Assembly (NCBI RefSeq): GCF_023897065.1
Contig: NZ_JAMHIV010000008.1
Location: forward strand, 1 to 64,000
Origin: Crossiella sp. SN42
Lineage (GTDB): Bacteria > Actinomycetota > Actinomycetes > Mycobacteriales > Pseudonocardiaceae
DNA length: 64,000 nucleotides
Direction: 5' to 3'
The notes below the pieces were generated by a model. That model was not told where the DNA came from and did not search any database. It worked only from the letters and a program-made list of their open reading frames with translations. The position numbers and the translations under genes are program-made. The first letter of the stretch is position 1. Each line of letters opens with the position of its first letter. Positions 9,801 to 17,625 of this stretch are shown here, in pieces.

Positions 9801-10097
9801 GTGACAACTGGCCGACGATACGTTCCGGATGTGGCCTACGAAACTCGCGACCCCTGGCAGCCGCTCTGTGACCGCCTCTGCTGGGCCGTGGTTGTCATCA
9901 CGGTCTGCGCCGCGATCTTGGTCTTCTTCCATCCGGTCACCAAGACCATCGTCGCGCTGGGCGGCTGCCTGGTGGCCACGGTCCTAGCGGTGTTCTCCTG
10001 GCGAGCGCCGACCAAGCGGGAGTCGGCTTGGTTCACGCTCGGCGCCTTGGTTGCCCTCGACGTCGCCGGGCTGTGCTTCGCCTGGATTCCCGTGTGA
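9801..10097 (+). CDS. small hypothetical membrane protein
   Basis: Protein of 98 residues with three hydrophobic segments, at about 27-44, 46-66 and 78-96, so probably a small integral membrane protein. No family is recognised. A GTG at 9831 is another possible start. It ends 60 bases before the paa operon, and its 3' end lies next to that operon's promoter. Confidence 0.55.
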   Translation: MTTGRRYVPDVAYETRDPWQPLCDRLCWAVVVITVCAAILVFFHPVTKTIVALGGCLVATVLAVFSWRAPTKRESAWFTLGALVALDVAGLCFAWIPV

Positions 10098-10126
10098 CAC
10101 TTTCTTCCAACTTCGGCGATTCGGTG

Positions 10127-10157
10127 TAACATCGAGCGTGTTCCCGACCGGCCGGAG
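10127..10157 (+). promoter_or_regulatory. probable paa promoter -10 and ribosome binding site
   Basis: TAACAT at 10127-10132 fits a -10 element, and GGAGG at 10153-10157 lies nine bases before the GTG at 10167. No convincing -35 or PaaR-type operator was seen. Confidence 0.4.
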
Positions 10158-10166
10158 GTGTCTGCC

Positions 10167-11120
10167 GTGCTCGAAACCGAACCGCCAGGGCTGGAAGCCG
10201 AGTTCACCGCCACGGTCACCGCGGACGGGCGGATCGAGCCGAGGGACTGGATGCCGGAGGCCTACCGGGCCACCCTGATCCGCCAGATCGCCCAGCACGC
10301 GCACTCGGAGATCATCGGGATGCAGCCGGAGGGCAACTGGATCAGCCGGGCGCCCAGCCTGCGGCGCAAGGCGATTCTGCTGGCCAAGGTGCAGGACGAG
10401 GCCGGTCATGGGCTGTACCTGTACGCGGCGGCGGCCACGCTGGGCGCGGACCGGACCGACCTGACCGAGAAGCTGATCAGCGGGCGGCAGAAGTACTCCT
10501 CGATCTTCAACTACCCCACGCTGACCTTCGCCGACGTCGGCGTGATCGGCTGGCTGGTGGACGGGGCGGCGATCTGCAACCAGGTGCCGCTGTGCCGCAC
10601 CAGCTATGGGCCCTATGCCCGCGCGATGATCAGAGTCTGCAAGGAGGAGTCCTTCCACCAGCGGCAGGGCTACGAGCTGCTGATGACCATGATGCGGGGC
10701 AGCGAGAACCAGCGGCGGATGGTGCAGGAAGCGGTGGACCGCTGGTGGTGGCCGTCGCTGATGATGTTCGGGCCGCCGGATGACAGCTCGCCGAACACCG
10801 AGCAGTCCATGGCCTGGCGGATCAAGCGGCACACCAACGACGAGCTGCGGCAGAAGTTCGTGGACATGTCGGTGCCGCAGGCCGAGGCGCTCGGCGTCAC
10901 CTTCCCCGACCCGGAACTGCGCTGGAACGCCGCGCGCGGGCACTACGACTTCGGCACGCCGGACTTCGCCGAGCTGATGCGGGTGGTCAAGGGCGACGGG
11001 CCGTGCAACGCCGAGCGGATCGAGCACCGGCGGCGGGCGCACGAGGACGGGGCCTGGGTGCGGGAGGCGGCCGCGGCCTACGCGGCCAAGCGGGCGGCAC
11101 GGGCGAAGGGAGTCGCGTGA
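10167..11120 (+). CDS. paaA: 1,2-phenylacetyl-CoA epoxidase catalytic subunit PaaA
   Basis: Di-iron monooxygenase subunit, 317 residues, that epoxidises the ring of phenylacetyl-CoA with oxygen. Ferritin-like ligand motifs are present: DEAGHG near residue 75 and [14 protein letters not shown] near 160. The GTG at 10167 is preferred to the in-frame GTG at 10158 because GGAGG is at good spacing only for the later one. First gene of a five-gene operon paaABCDE with overlapping or near-touching frames. The ring-hydrolysis and beta-oxidation genes (paaZ, paaF-J) and the CoA ligase paaK are not in this window. Confidence 0.95.
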   Translation: MLETEPPGLEAEFTATVTADGRIEPRDWMPEAYRATLIRQIAQHAHSEIIGMQPEGNWISRAPSLRRKAILLAKVQDEAGHGLYLYAAAATLGADRTDLTEKLISGRQKYSSIFNYPTLTFADVGVIGWLVDGAAICNQVPLCRTSYGPYARAMIRVCKEESFHQRQGYELLMTMMRGSENQRRMVQEAVDRWWWPSLMMFGPPDDSSPNTEQSMAWRIKRHTNDELRQKFVDMSVPQAEALGVTFPDPELRWNAARGHYDFGTPDFAELMRVVKGDGPCNAERIEHRRRAHEDGAWVREAAAAYAAKRAARAKGVA

Positions 11121-11413
11121 TGGCAGAGGTGCGTTCCTCCTGGCCGCTGTGGGAGGTCTTCGTGCGCGGCCGGCGCGGGCTCAACCACGTGCACGTCGGC
11201 TCGCTGCACGCCCCGGACGCGGAGATGGCCGTGCGCAACGCGCGCGACCTCTACACCCGGCGCAACGAGGGCGTGAGCATCTGGGTGGTGCCCGCCGAGT
11301 CGATCACCGCCTCCAGTCCGGACGAGAAGGACCCGTTCTTCGCGCCGGCGGGGGACAAGGTCTACCGGCACCCCACGTTCTACGACATCCCCGACGGCGT
11401 CCCGCACCTGTGA
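11120..11413 (+). CDS. paaB: phenylacetyl-CoA epoxidase subunit PaaB
   Basis: Small structural subunit of the epoxidase, 97 residues. WPLWEVFVRGRRGLNHVHVGSLHA at the N-terminus is diagnostic of PaaB (key residues WEVF and H-VGS-HA), and the length matches the family. The ATG overlaps the paaA stop by one base (TGATG), and paaC starts seven bases after its stop. Confidence 0.96.
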   Translation: MAEVRSSWPLWEVFVRGRRGLNHVHVGSLHAPDAEMAVRNARDLYTRRNEGVSIWVVPAESITASSPDEKDPFFAPAGDKVYRHPTFYDIPDGVPHL

Positions 11414-11420
11414 GGCACTG

Positions 11421-12305
11421 ATGTCCTTCGACAACGCCTACCAGGCACTCGCCGAGGAGCACGACGACGCCCGGTGGGCCTACGGTTCCGGCTTCCACGA
11501 CGAGATGTCCACTGTGGACAGAGCGATTCCGTCCATAGTGGACCGTGCGGACCTGTTCGCCTACGCGCTGATGCTCGGCGACGACGCGCTGGTGCTGTCC
11601 CAGCGCACCGCCGAGTGGTGCTCGAACGCGCCGGAGCTGGAGGAGGACGTGGCGCTGGCCAACATCGCGCTCGACCTGCTCGGCCAGGCCCGGCTGCTGC
11701 TGACCCGTGCGGGCGAGGTCGAGGGCGCGGGCCGCGATGAGGACCGGCTGGCCTACTTCCGGGACGAGACCGAGTTCCGCAACGTCCGGCTGGTCGAGCA
11801 GCCCAACGGCGACTTCGCCCAGACCATCGCCCGCCTGCTGCTGTTCGCCACCGCCCGGCTGGCCCTGTTCGCCAGGCTGTCCGCCTCGGCCGACCCGGTG
11901 CTCGCCGCGGTCGCGGCCAAGGGCGTCAAGGAGCTGGCCTACCACCGCGACCACGCGGCGCAGTGGACCGTCCGGCTCGGCGACGGCACCGAGGAGTCGC
12001 ACCGGCGGATGCAGGCCGGGCTGGACCGGATGTGGCCGTACCTCGAAGAGCTGTTCACCGCGCACCCGGTGGAGCTGCGGCTGGCCGAGGCCGGGGTCGC
12101 GGTGGACCCGAGCGAGCTGCGCGCGGAGGTGGACGCGGTGCTGGACCAGGTGCTGGCCGCGGCCACGCTGACCCGCCCCGAGGTCCTTCCGCTGGCCACC
12201 GTGGGCGGCCGGGCCGGGCGGGACGGCGTGCACTCCAAGCCGATGGGCTACCTGCTGGCCGAGATGCAGCACATCGCCCGCTCCCAGCCGGACGCGGTGT
12301 GGTGA
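11421..12305 (+). CDS. paaC: phenylacetyl-CoA epoxidase subunit PaaC
   Basis: Structural ferritin-like partner of PaaA, 294 residues. LFAYALMLGDDALVLSQRTAEWC near residues 45-70 and ANIALDLLGQARLLL near 80-95 are typical of PaaC. It holds the PaaA/PaaC heterodimer together but lacks the iron-binding set of PaaA. Two copies of a palindromic motif (TCCAYNGTGGA, at 11508 and 11532) sit inside the gene and bring in codons rare for this genome (ACT, AGA, ATT, ATA). Confidence 0.95.
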   Translation: MSFDNAYQALAEEHDDARWAYGSGFHDEMSTVDRAIPSIVDRADLFAYALMLGDDALVLSQRTAEWCSNAPELEEDVALANIALDLLGQARLLLTRAGEVEGAGRDEDRLAYFRDETEFRNVRLVEQPNGDFAQTIARLLLFATARLALFARLSASADPVLAAVAAKGVKELAYHRDHAAQWTVRLGDGTEESHRRMQAGLDRMWPYLEELFTAHPVELRLAEAGVAVDPSELRAEVDAVLDQVLAAATLTRPEVLPLATVGGRAGRDGVHSKPMGYLLAEMQHIARSQPDAVW

Positions 12306-12817
12306 CCGCCATGGCACCGTCCACAGTGGAGCGAGCACGCGCGGCGGCCGAGGCGGTGCTCGACCCCGAGCTGCCCGTGCTCACCCTGGCCGACCTCGGC
12401 GTGCTGCGCGAGGTCGCGGTCAGCGGCGACAGCGTGCTGGTCACCATCACGCCCACCTACTCCGGCTGTCCCGCGCTGGACGAGATGCGCGCCGACCTGC
12501 GCAAGGGCCTGCGTGAAGCGGGATTCGAGCGCGTCGAGGTGCGCACCGTGCTCAGCCCGGCCTGGACCACCGACTGGATCAGCGAGGACGGCCGCCGCAA
12601 GCTCCTCGAGCACGGCATCGCGCCGCCCCAGCGGATCGGGCCGCGGCTGGCCGGACCGGTGCCGCTGCGGCTGGACCCGCCCAGCGCGGTGGTGCCCTGC
12701 CCGCGCTGCGGATCACGGGACACCGTCGAGCTGTCCCGGTTCTCCTCCACCGCGTGCAAGGCCCTGCGCAGCTGCTCGGCCTGCGCCGAACCCTTCGAGC
12801 ACGTCAAGGAGATCTGA
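12302..12817 (+). CDS. paaD: PaaD, Fe-S assembly factor of phenylacetyl-CoA epoxidase
   Basis: MIP18/DUF59-family protein, 171 residues, needed for maturation of the epoxidase. The N-terminal DUF59 part shows DPELPVLTLADLGVLR near residue 20 and TYSGCPALDEM near 55. The C-terminal zinc-ribbon-like part has CPRCGS and CSACAEPF. The GTG at 12302 overlaps the paaC stop as GTGA; an ATG at 12311 is also possible. Stop overlaps the paaE ATG by one base. Confidence 0.93.
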   Translation: MTAMAPSTVERARAAAEAVLDPELPVLTLADLGVLREVAVSGDSVLVTITPTYSGCPALDEMRADLRKGLREAGFERVEVRTVLSPAWTTDWISEDGRRKLLEHGIAPPQRIGPRLAGPVPLRLDPPSAVVPCPRCGSRDTVELSRFSSTACKALRSCSACAEPFEHVKEI

Positions 12818-13902
12818 TGGCCGCTCCGGCGATGTCGCGCCCTCGCGCGGCCTTCCACACCCTGGAGGTGGCCAGGGTCGACCAGTTGTGCGCGGACGCG
12901 GTCGCGGTCACCTTCGCGGTGCCCGAGGAGCTGAGCGCGGAGTTCGCCTTCCGCCCCGGCCAGTACCTGACCCTGCGCAGGCTCACCCCGGACGGCGTGG
13001 AGGAGCGGCGGTCCTACTCGATCTGCGCCCCGCGCGGGCGGGCCCCGCAGATCGGCGTGCGCCGGGTGGACGGCGGCCTGTTCTCCTCCTGGCTGGTGGA
13101 CGAGGTCCGCGCGGGCGAGAAGATCGACGTGCTGCCGCCCTCCGGCGGGTTCAGCCCGACCGAGCTGGGCGGCCACCACGTGCTGCTGGCCGCGGGCTCG
13201 GGCATCACCCCGGTGCTGTCCATCGCGGCCACCCTGCTCGCCGACTGCCCGGACAGCCGGGTCACCCTGTTCTACGGCAACCGGCGCAGCGACACGGTGA
13301 TGTTCGCCGAGGAGCTGGCCGACCTCAAGGACGCCTACCGCGGCCGCCTGCAGCTGGTGCACGTGCTCAGCCGGGAGCGCGGCGACGTGGAGCTGTTCGC
13401 CGGGCGGCTGGACGCCCAGCGGATCGGCAAGCTGCTGGACCTGCTGGTCCCGGTGCGGGATATCGCGCACTGGTGGCTGTGCGGGCCCTACGGCATGGTC
13501 ACCGCGGCCCAGGACGTGCTGCTGGCCAGGCAGGTGCCCGTCGAGCGGGTGCACCAGGAGCTGTTCTACGTCGACGAGCCGCCGCCCGAGCTGGTCCGCG
13601 AGGAAGAGTCCATTGTGGACGGTGAAGCGGCCGAGGTGGTGGTGCTGCTGGACGGCCGGGAGACCGTGCTCGCGCTGCCCAGGGACACCCCGATCCTGGA
13701 CGCCGCGCAGCGGGTCCGCGCCGACCTGCCCTTCGCCTGCAAGGGCGGGGTCTGCGGCACCTGCCGGGCCAAGGTCACCGAGGGCGAGGTGCGGATGCGG
13801 CGCAACTTCGCGCTGGAGCCGCACGAGGTGGCGGCCGGGTTCGTGCTGACCTGCCAGGCCCTGCCGGTGACCGACACCGTGACGGTGGACTTCGACGCCT
13901 GA
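12817..13902 (+). CDS. paaE: phenylacetyl-CoA epoxidase reductase PaaE
   Basis: Oxidoreductase, 361 residues, that passes electrons from NAD(P)H to the di-iron subunit. The FAD domain contains RSYSICA near residue 68, and the NAD(P) domain AAGSGITPVLSIAATLL near 127-143. The C-terminal plant-type 2Fe-2S domain has CKGGVCGTCRAKV plus a later Cys in LTCQA. Domain order and length match PaaE. Last gene of the operon; a palindromic motif TCCATTGTGGA occurs at 13609 at the junction to the ferredoxin domain. Confidence 0.95.
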   Translation: MAAPAMSRPRAAFHTLEVARVDQLCADAVAVTFAVPEELSAEFAFRPGQYLTLRRLTPDGVEERRSYSICAPRGRAPQIGVRRVDGGLFSSWLVDEVRAGEKIDVLPPSGGFSPTELGGHHVLLAAGSGITPVLSIAATLLADCPDSRVTLFYGNRRSDTVMFAEELADLKDAYRGRLQLVHVLSRERGDVELFAGRLDAQRIGKLLDLLVPVRDIAHWWLCGPYGMVTAAQDVLLARQVPVERVHQELFYVDEPPPELVREEESIVDGEAAEVVVLLDGRETVLALPRDTPILDAAQRVRADLPFACKGGVCGTCRAKVTEGEVRMRRNFALEPHEVAAGFVLTCQALPVTDTVTVDFDA

Positions 13903-13930
13903 GCTTGCGGTAGCCCGTAAATTGGGGTGG

Positions 13931-14644
13931 GTGACCACCTTGCCTGGTATTCCGGGCTTGCCCGAGCGCGGGCCGCGCACGTCGCTGGCCCGTGTGCGCG
14001 TCCCCCGGCTGTCCACCTCGACGGCGCTCGGCTCGCTGGCCGGGGCGGTGGCCACCTTCCTCGGCGGCCACCTGCTGGTGCCGGTGGACGCAGACATCCC
14101 GGTGCTCCCTGTGCTGGTGCTGATCAGCCTGGTCGGCGGCGGGCTGGGCGCGCTGGCCGGGGCCACGCTCGGGCTGCTGCGCGGCGGCCCGGTCGCCGAG
14201 GCGCTGCCGGAGCCCGCGCCGGAGCCGGTCGCGCCACCGCGGCCGTCGATGGCCCGGCCCGCCGAGTTCCGCGCGCCGCCGCCGGATGTCTGGACCGCGA
14301 TGTTCGAGGAGTGCGCCGGCTCGCTGCGCCGGGTCCGGCATGCGGCCGAGGCGGTGCCCGCGTCCCCGGCCAAGGACTGGCTGGTCCGGATCCTGCGGAC
14401 CATGCGCGGCGAGCTGGACGCGGCGCGGACGCTGGCCGAGACCGGGCGGCGGCTGCACGCCGGGCCCGAGCACCCGGCGCGGGTGCGGCTGGCCGCGGCG
14501 GTGGCCGAGTTCGCCGCGGCCGAACGGCACCTCGGCGAGATCATCGTGCGGCTGGCCGGCGCGCCAGGGCTGCATCGAGCGGGTGACGAACTGCGCATGC
14601 TGGAACAGCAGCTGCCCCTGTTGCGTCAGATCGACCATGACTGA
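13931..14644 (+). CDS. uncharacterised membrane protein, first of a paralogous pair
   Basis: Protein of 237 residues: two hydrophobic segments at about 33-53 and 57-83, a Pro/Glu-rich linker, then a helical cytoplasmic domain of about 110 residues. That domain reappears in the next gene: both have W...(F/L)..C...., a (A/P)SPA(K/R)DWL turn, an M(R)-EL..AR-LAETGRRLH segment, and end LLEQQLP-LRQ-D. No known family recognised. The GTG at 13931 is chosen because TAAATT ends seven bases upstream (leaderless pattern). Its 3' end overlaps the second copy by eight bases, so the pair is co-transcribed. Confidence 0.65.
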   Translation: MTTLPGIPGLPERGPRTSLARVRVPRLSTSTALGSLAGAVATFLGGHLLVPVDADIPVLPVLVLISLVGGGLGALAGATLGLLRGGPVAEALPEPAPEPVAPPRPSMARPAEFRAPPPDVWTAMFEECAGSLRRVRHAAEAVPASPAKDWLVRILRTMRGELDAARTLAETGRRLHAGPEHPARVRLAAAVAEFAAAERHLGEIIVRLAGAPGLHRAGDELRMLEQQLPLLRQIDHD

Positions 14645-15308
14645 CCGGGATCCGCGCCACCGCGAGCACAACCCGGTGCTGACCGGGTTCCTGATCGGCT
14701 ACGGCGTGGTCTTCCTGCCCTTCCTGCTGATCCTGATCATCAGCGGGTCCTTCGCCGGCGGCACCGCGGTGATCGCGCTGTTCTCGCTGCTGTTCGGCCC
14801 GGCCATCGTCGGCGGGCTGCCCGGACTGGTCATCGGCGGCGTGGTGATGGCGGTCAGCACGGTGGGGGAGCGCCGCCGTCCGGCGCTGCCGCCGCCGATG
14901 CCCGCGCACCGGCCGCTGCCGCCGCTGCCGCCGGTCAACGACGCCTGGTCCCGGCTGCTGGCCGACTGCGAGGGGCCGGTGTGGCGCTGCGACCAGGCCC
15001 TGGCCCAGGTGCCGCCCTCGCCCGCGCGGGACTGGCTCAGCCAGATCGTGGCCACCATGCGGGCCGAGCTGCCCACCGCGCGCTCGCTGGCCGAGACCGG
15101 CCGCCGCCTGCACCCGCCCCGGCAGCCCCGGCTCACCGAGCACCCGCTGTACCGGCGGCTGGTGGCCGCGGCCGCGGAGTTCTCGGCCACCGAGCGCCGG
15201 ATCGGCGAGCTGATCACCCAGCTGATGGCCCAGCCCGACCTCAAGCGGGTGGACAGCCAGCTCCAGCTGCTCGAACAGCAGCTGCCGCACCTGCGCCAGG
15301 CGGACTGA
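14637..15308 (+). CDS. uncharacterised membrane protein, second of a paralogous pair
   Basis: Protein of 223 residues with hydrophobic segments at about 15-38 and 40-75 and the same C-terminal helical domain as its neighbour: CEGPVWRCDQ, PSPARDWLSQI, LAETGRRLHPP, and the terminal LLEQQLPHLRQAD. The N-terminal membrane parts of the two copies have diverged more than the C-terminal parts. The ATG lies within the end of the first gene. Function unknown. The conserved C-terminal domain is probably a protein-interaction module (inference). Confidence 0.65.
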   Translation: MTDRDPRHREHNPVLTGFLIGYGVVFLPFLLILIISGSFAGGTAVIALFSLLFGPAIVGGLPGLVIGGVVMAVSTVGERRRPALPPPMPAHRPLPPLPPVNDAWSRLLADCEGPVWRCDQALAQVPPSPARDWLSQIVATMRAELPTARSLAETGRRLHPPRQPRLTEHPLYRRLVAAAAEFSATERRIGELITQLMAQPDLKRVDSQLQLLEQQLPHLRQAD

Positions 15309-15410
15309 GGCATCGCCTGATCAGTTCGTTTCCCGGCGGAGGGGCTGGTCCCGCTGTTACCGTTCCGCCGAACGGGGGGAAGGACCAGACCGAGTGCGCC
15401 AGAGGACCCC

Positions 15411-16508
15411 ATGTCAGCCATGTCCCGCCTCCTCCCCGGAGTCGTGTGCCTAGTCGCGGTGATCGCGGCGGGCTGCACCACCGCCATCCCCGGCACCCCG
15501 CAGGCCGCGCAGACGCCCAGCGGCGCTGCCCGGCCCACCAGCACCGGACGGCCGGGCGCGCCCGTGGAGTCGGACAAGTCCTCCGAGACCGCGGTCGCGC
15601 TGATGAAGAAGATCCAGGAAGCCGACATCTGTGCGCTGCACGACCAGGAGTTCCTGAAGAAGTTCGGGCCCAAGGTGATCGTCACCCCCGGGCCGGGCTT
15701 CCACGGCTGCACCGGGATCGGCGGCACGCCCAACGCCGAGCACTTCTGGCTCTTCGAGCTCAAGGTGGGCGCGCCGTACGAGCCGAAGGACAAGGCCAAG
15801 GACAAGGCCGAGGACGTGGGTGGCCGCAAGGTCTACTTCCCCACCTTCAGCAGTGGCGACAAGGACGACACCTGCCACGCCAAGATCCAGCTCGGCCAGA
15901 CCGACTTCTCCGCCACCCTGCGCGCCCGGATGGTGCCCAACACCGGTAAGCCCGCGCCCTGGCCCGAGCGCTGCCAGCAGGCAGGCGCCTACCTGGCCCA
16001 GCTCGCGCCGAAGCTGGAGTCGCCGCCCGCGCGCACCGCGGCCCCGGACAGCCGCCTGCTCGGCAAGGACCCGTGCGCCAAGAAGGACCAGCTCACCGCG
16101 CTGTACCCGAACTACCAGCTCCAGCGGGTGGACTACGTCAGCCCGTACGACTGCCGGATCTACCTGACCAGCCCCACCGAGCCGCTCAAGCTGCTGGTCA
16201 GCGTCAGCTGGGACCTCGACGACGAGCCCGAGGCCAACTCCAGCGGCGGCCTGCGCGCCGAGAAGATCACCATGGCCGACCTGCCGGGGGTCCGGGTGAT
16301 GAGCGTGGACCAGGGCAAGGGTGGCCGCTGCCTGAACTCGATCACGGTCAAGCCGGGGCAGAAGGACGTGAAGTTCAGCGCCCACCTGGTCAAGGTGGAG
16401 GCCGACGTCTCGATCGACTTCAGCAAGCCGCCGAACGGCAAGCAGGTGCCGCCCGCCGACTGCGGCACGGTGAACCAGGCCACCGAGCAGGTGCTCGCCG
16501 GGCTCTAG
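15411..16508 (+). CDS. DUF3558-like lipoprotein
   Basis: Predicted lipoprotein of 365 residues. The lipobox is VIAAGC with the modified Cys near residue 22 (24 if the second ATG at 15420 is not used), followed by a Thr/Pro/Ser-rich spacer. Two similar halves can be seen, each with a short Cys-containing segment: DICALHDQEFLKKFG...HGCTG and DPCAKKDQLTALYPN...YDCRIY, then a later C. This is the pattern of DUF3558 proteins, which are common in Pseudonocardiaceae and of unknown function. It follows the paralogous membrane pair by 102 bases and may work with them. Confidence 0.7.
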   Translation: MSAMSRLLPGVVCLVAVIAAGCTTAIPGTPQAAQTPSGAARPTSTGRPGAPVESDKSSETAVALMKKIQEADICALHDQEFLKKFGPKVIVTPGPGFHGCTGIGGTPNAEHFWLFELKVGAPYEPKDKAKDKAEDVGGRKVYFPTFSSGDKDDTCHAKIQLGQTDFSATLRARMVPNTGKPAPWPERCQQAGAYLAQLAPKLESPPARTAAPDSRLLGKDPCAKKDQLTALYPNYQLQRVDYVSPYDCRIYLTSPTEPLKLLVSVSWDLDDEPEANSSGGLRAEKITMADLPGVRVMSVDQGKGGRCLNSITVKPGQKDVKFSAHLVKVEADVSIDFSKPPNGKQVPPADCGTVNQATEQVLAGL

Positions 16509-16518
16509 GCGAGTCGGG

Positions 16519-17241
16519 TTAGGCCCCGCGATGGGTCAGTAGCCGGGCGTACCGGCGGGAGCGCAGGTCCAGGCGCTGCCGCCGGTTCAGCACCACGTGC
16601 AGGAACAGGGTCACCGCGCCGAGCAGTCCGCCGACGACCATCGGCGTGCCGTCCTCGGCCGCCGCGCCCAGCGCCAGCAGCAGCAGGCTCAGGCCGAGCC
16701 CGATCGCCACGGGCGCGTACCTGGTGCCGGGACTCCACACCCACGCCTGGTCCGCCTCGGCCTCCGCGCGCAGGTCCGCCGCGGCCTGGTTGAGCAGCGG
16801 ATCCTCCAGGCCCAGCGCGGTGATCCGGTCGGCCAGCGACCGGCAGGTCTCCGCCTGCCGCCGCGAGATGATCATCGGCGCGCCGCCCCTGGTGTGCGCC
16901 CGGACCTCCAGGCTGTCCGCGTAGAGCGCGAGGCCGAGGTGGAAGCGGGTCACCGGATCGCCCTGGCGCTGGGCGAACCGGGTCTCCATGATCGACAGGG
17001 CCGGCTGGGTGGCGCCGGTGGCCAGCAGCGCGACCACCTCGCCCAGCGCGGCGACCTCGTTGGCCGGGTCCTGGGCGAGCGCGGTGCGGTAGCCGGTCAG
17101 CGCGCCCTCGTGGTCCTGCGCCAGGGCCAGTTCGTCAGCGGTCAGCACCTGCTCGTCGGCCGGGGAGGAGCCGGGGGCCCGCAGTCCCCACTTGGCCCGC
17201 ACGATGGTGCGCAGTCGGTCCGCCTGGACTTCGGTGGTCAT
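16519..17241 (-). CDS. TPR-like protein with C-terminal membrane anchor
   Basis: Protein of 240 residues. The first 170 residues are soluble and helical, with a repeat of the TPR type (LALAQDHEGALTGYRTALAQ, then DPANEVAALGEVVALL). The C-terminus has two hydrophobic segments around residues 187-228 followed by a basic tail (NRRQRLDLRSRRYARLL). I start it at the ATG at 17241 (MTTEVQADRL); the frame stays open to 17349 but that part would overlap the next promoter. It converges with the lipoprotein gene, with 10 bases between stops. Function unknown. Confidence 0.6.
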   Translation of the reverse strand: MTTEVQADRLRTIVRAKWGLRAPGSSPADEQVLTADELALAQDHEGALTGYRTALAQDPANEVAALGEVVALLATGATQPALSIMETRFAQRQGDPVTRFHLGLALYADSLEVRAHTRGGAPMIISRRQAETCRSLADRITALGLEDPLLNQAAADLRAEAEADQAWVWSPGTRYAPVAIGLGLSLLLLALGAAAEDGTPMVVGGLLGAVTLFLHVVLNRRQRLDLRSRRYARLLTHRGA

Positions 17242-17322
17242 GGGTGAAGTCTGGCGATAACGGTCGAATCTTCTGTGACCTATGACGCAGTGGGGCTGCT
17301 CCGCCGGGGCTAGCTTCCTCGA

Positions 17323-17625
17323 GTGCCTCCGAACGGAACCCCCAGGCAACTGAGTTCCTTGGCGCTGGGCGCGGTGCTCGCGCTCGGCTGGCTCACCGTC
17401 AGCGGTGGGGCGATCGCGCTGGTCACGCTGACCGGCGACAGCTATCAGGAATATCCCGTCGAACCGAGCTTCGAGCCCACCGACACCTACTTCCCGACCT
17501 ACTTCCCCACCGCCCGCCCGACCACCCGCACCACCCGGCCCACCACCCGCCGCACCAGCACGCCGACCACCACCGGTGAGACCACCACGACCGGCCCGTT
17601 CGGCGGATTCGGAGGAGAACGGTGA
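17323..17625 (+). CDS. small membrane-anchored or secreted Thr/Pro-rich protein
   Basis: Protein of 100 residues: short basic N-terminus, one hydrophobic segment at about residues 12-34, then an acidic/aromatic stretch (YPVEPSFEPTDTYFPTYFPT) and a tail of Thr, Pro and Arg. The extracellular tail looks disordered and possibly glycosylated. The GTG has TAGCTT six bases upstream, a leaderless pattern. Its end overlaps the next gene as GTGA, so the two are coupled. Confidence 0.6.
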   Translation: MPPNGTPRQLSSLALGAVLALGWLTVSGGAIALVTLTGDSYQEYPVEPSFEPTDTYFPTYFPTARPTTRTTRPTTRRTSTPTTTGETTTTGPFGGFGGER

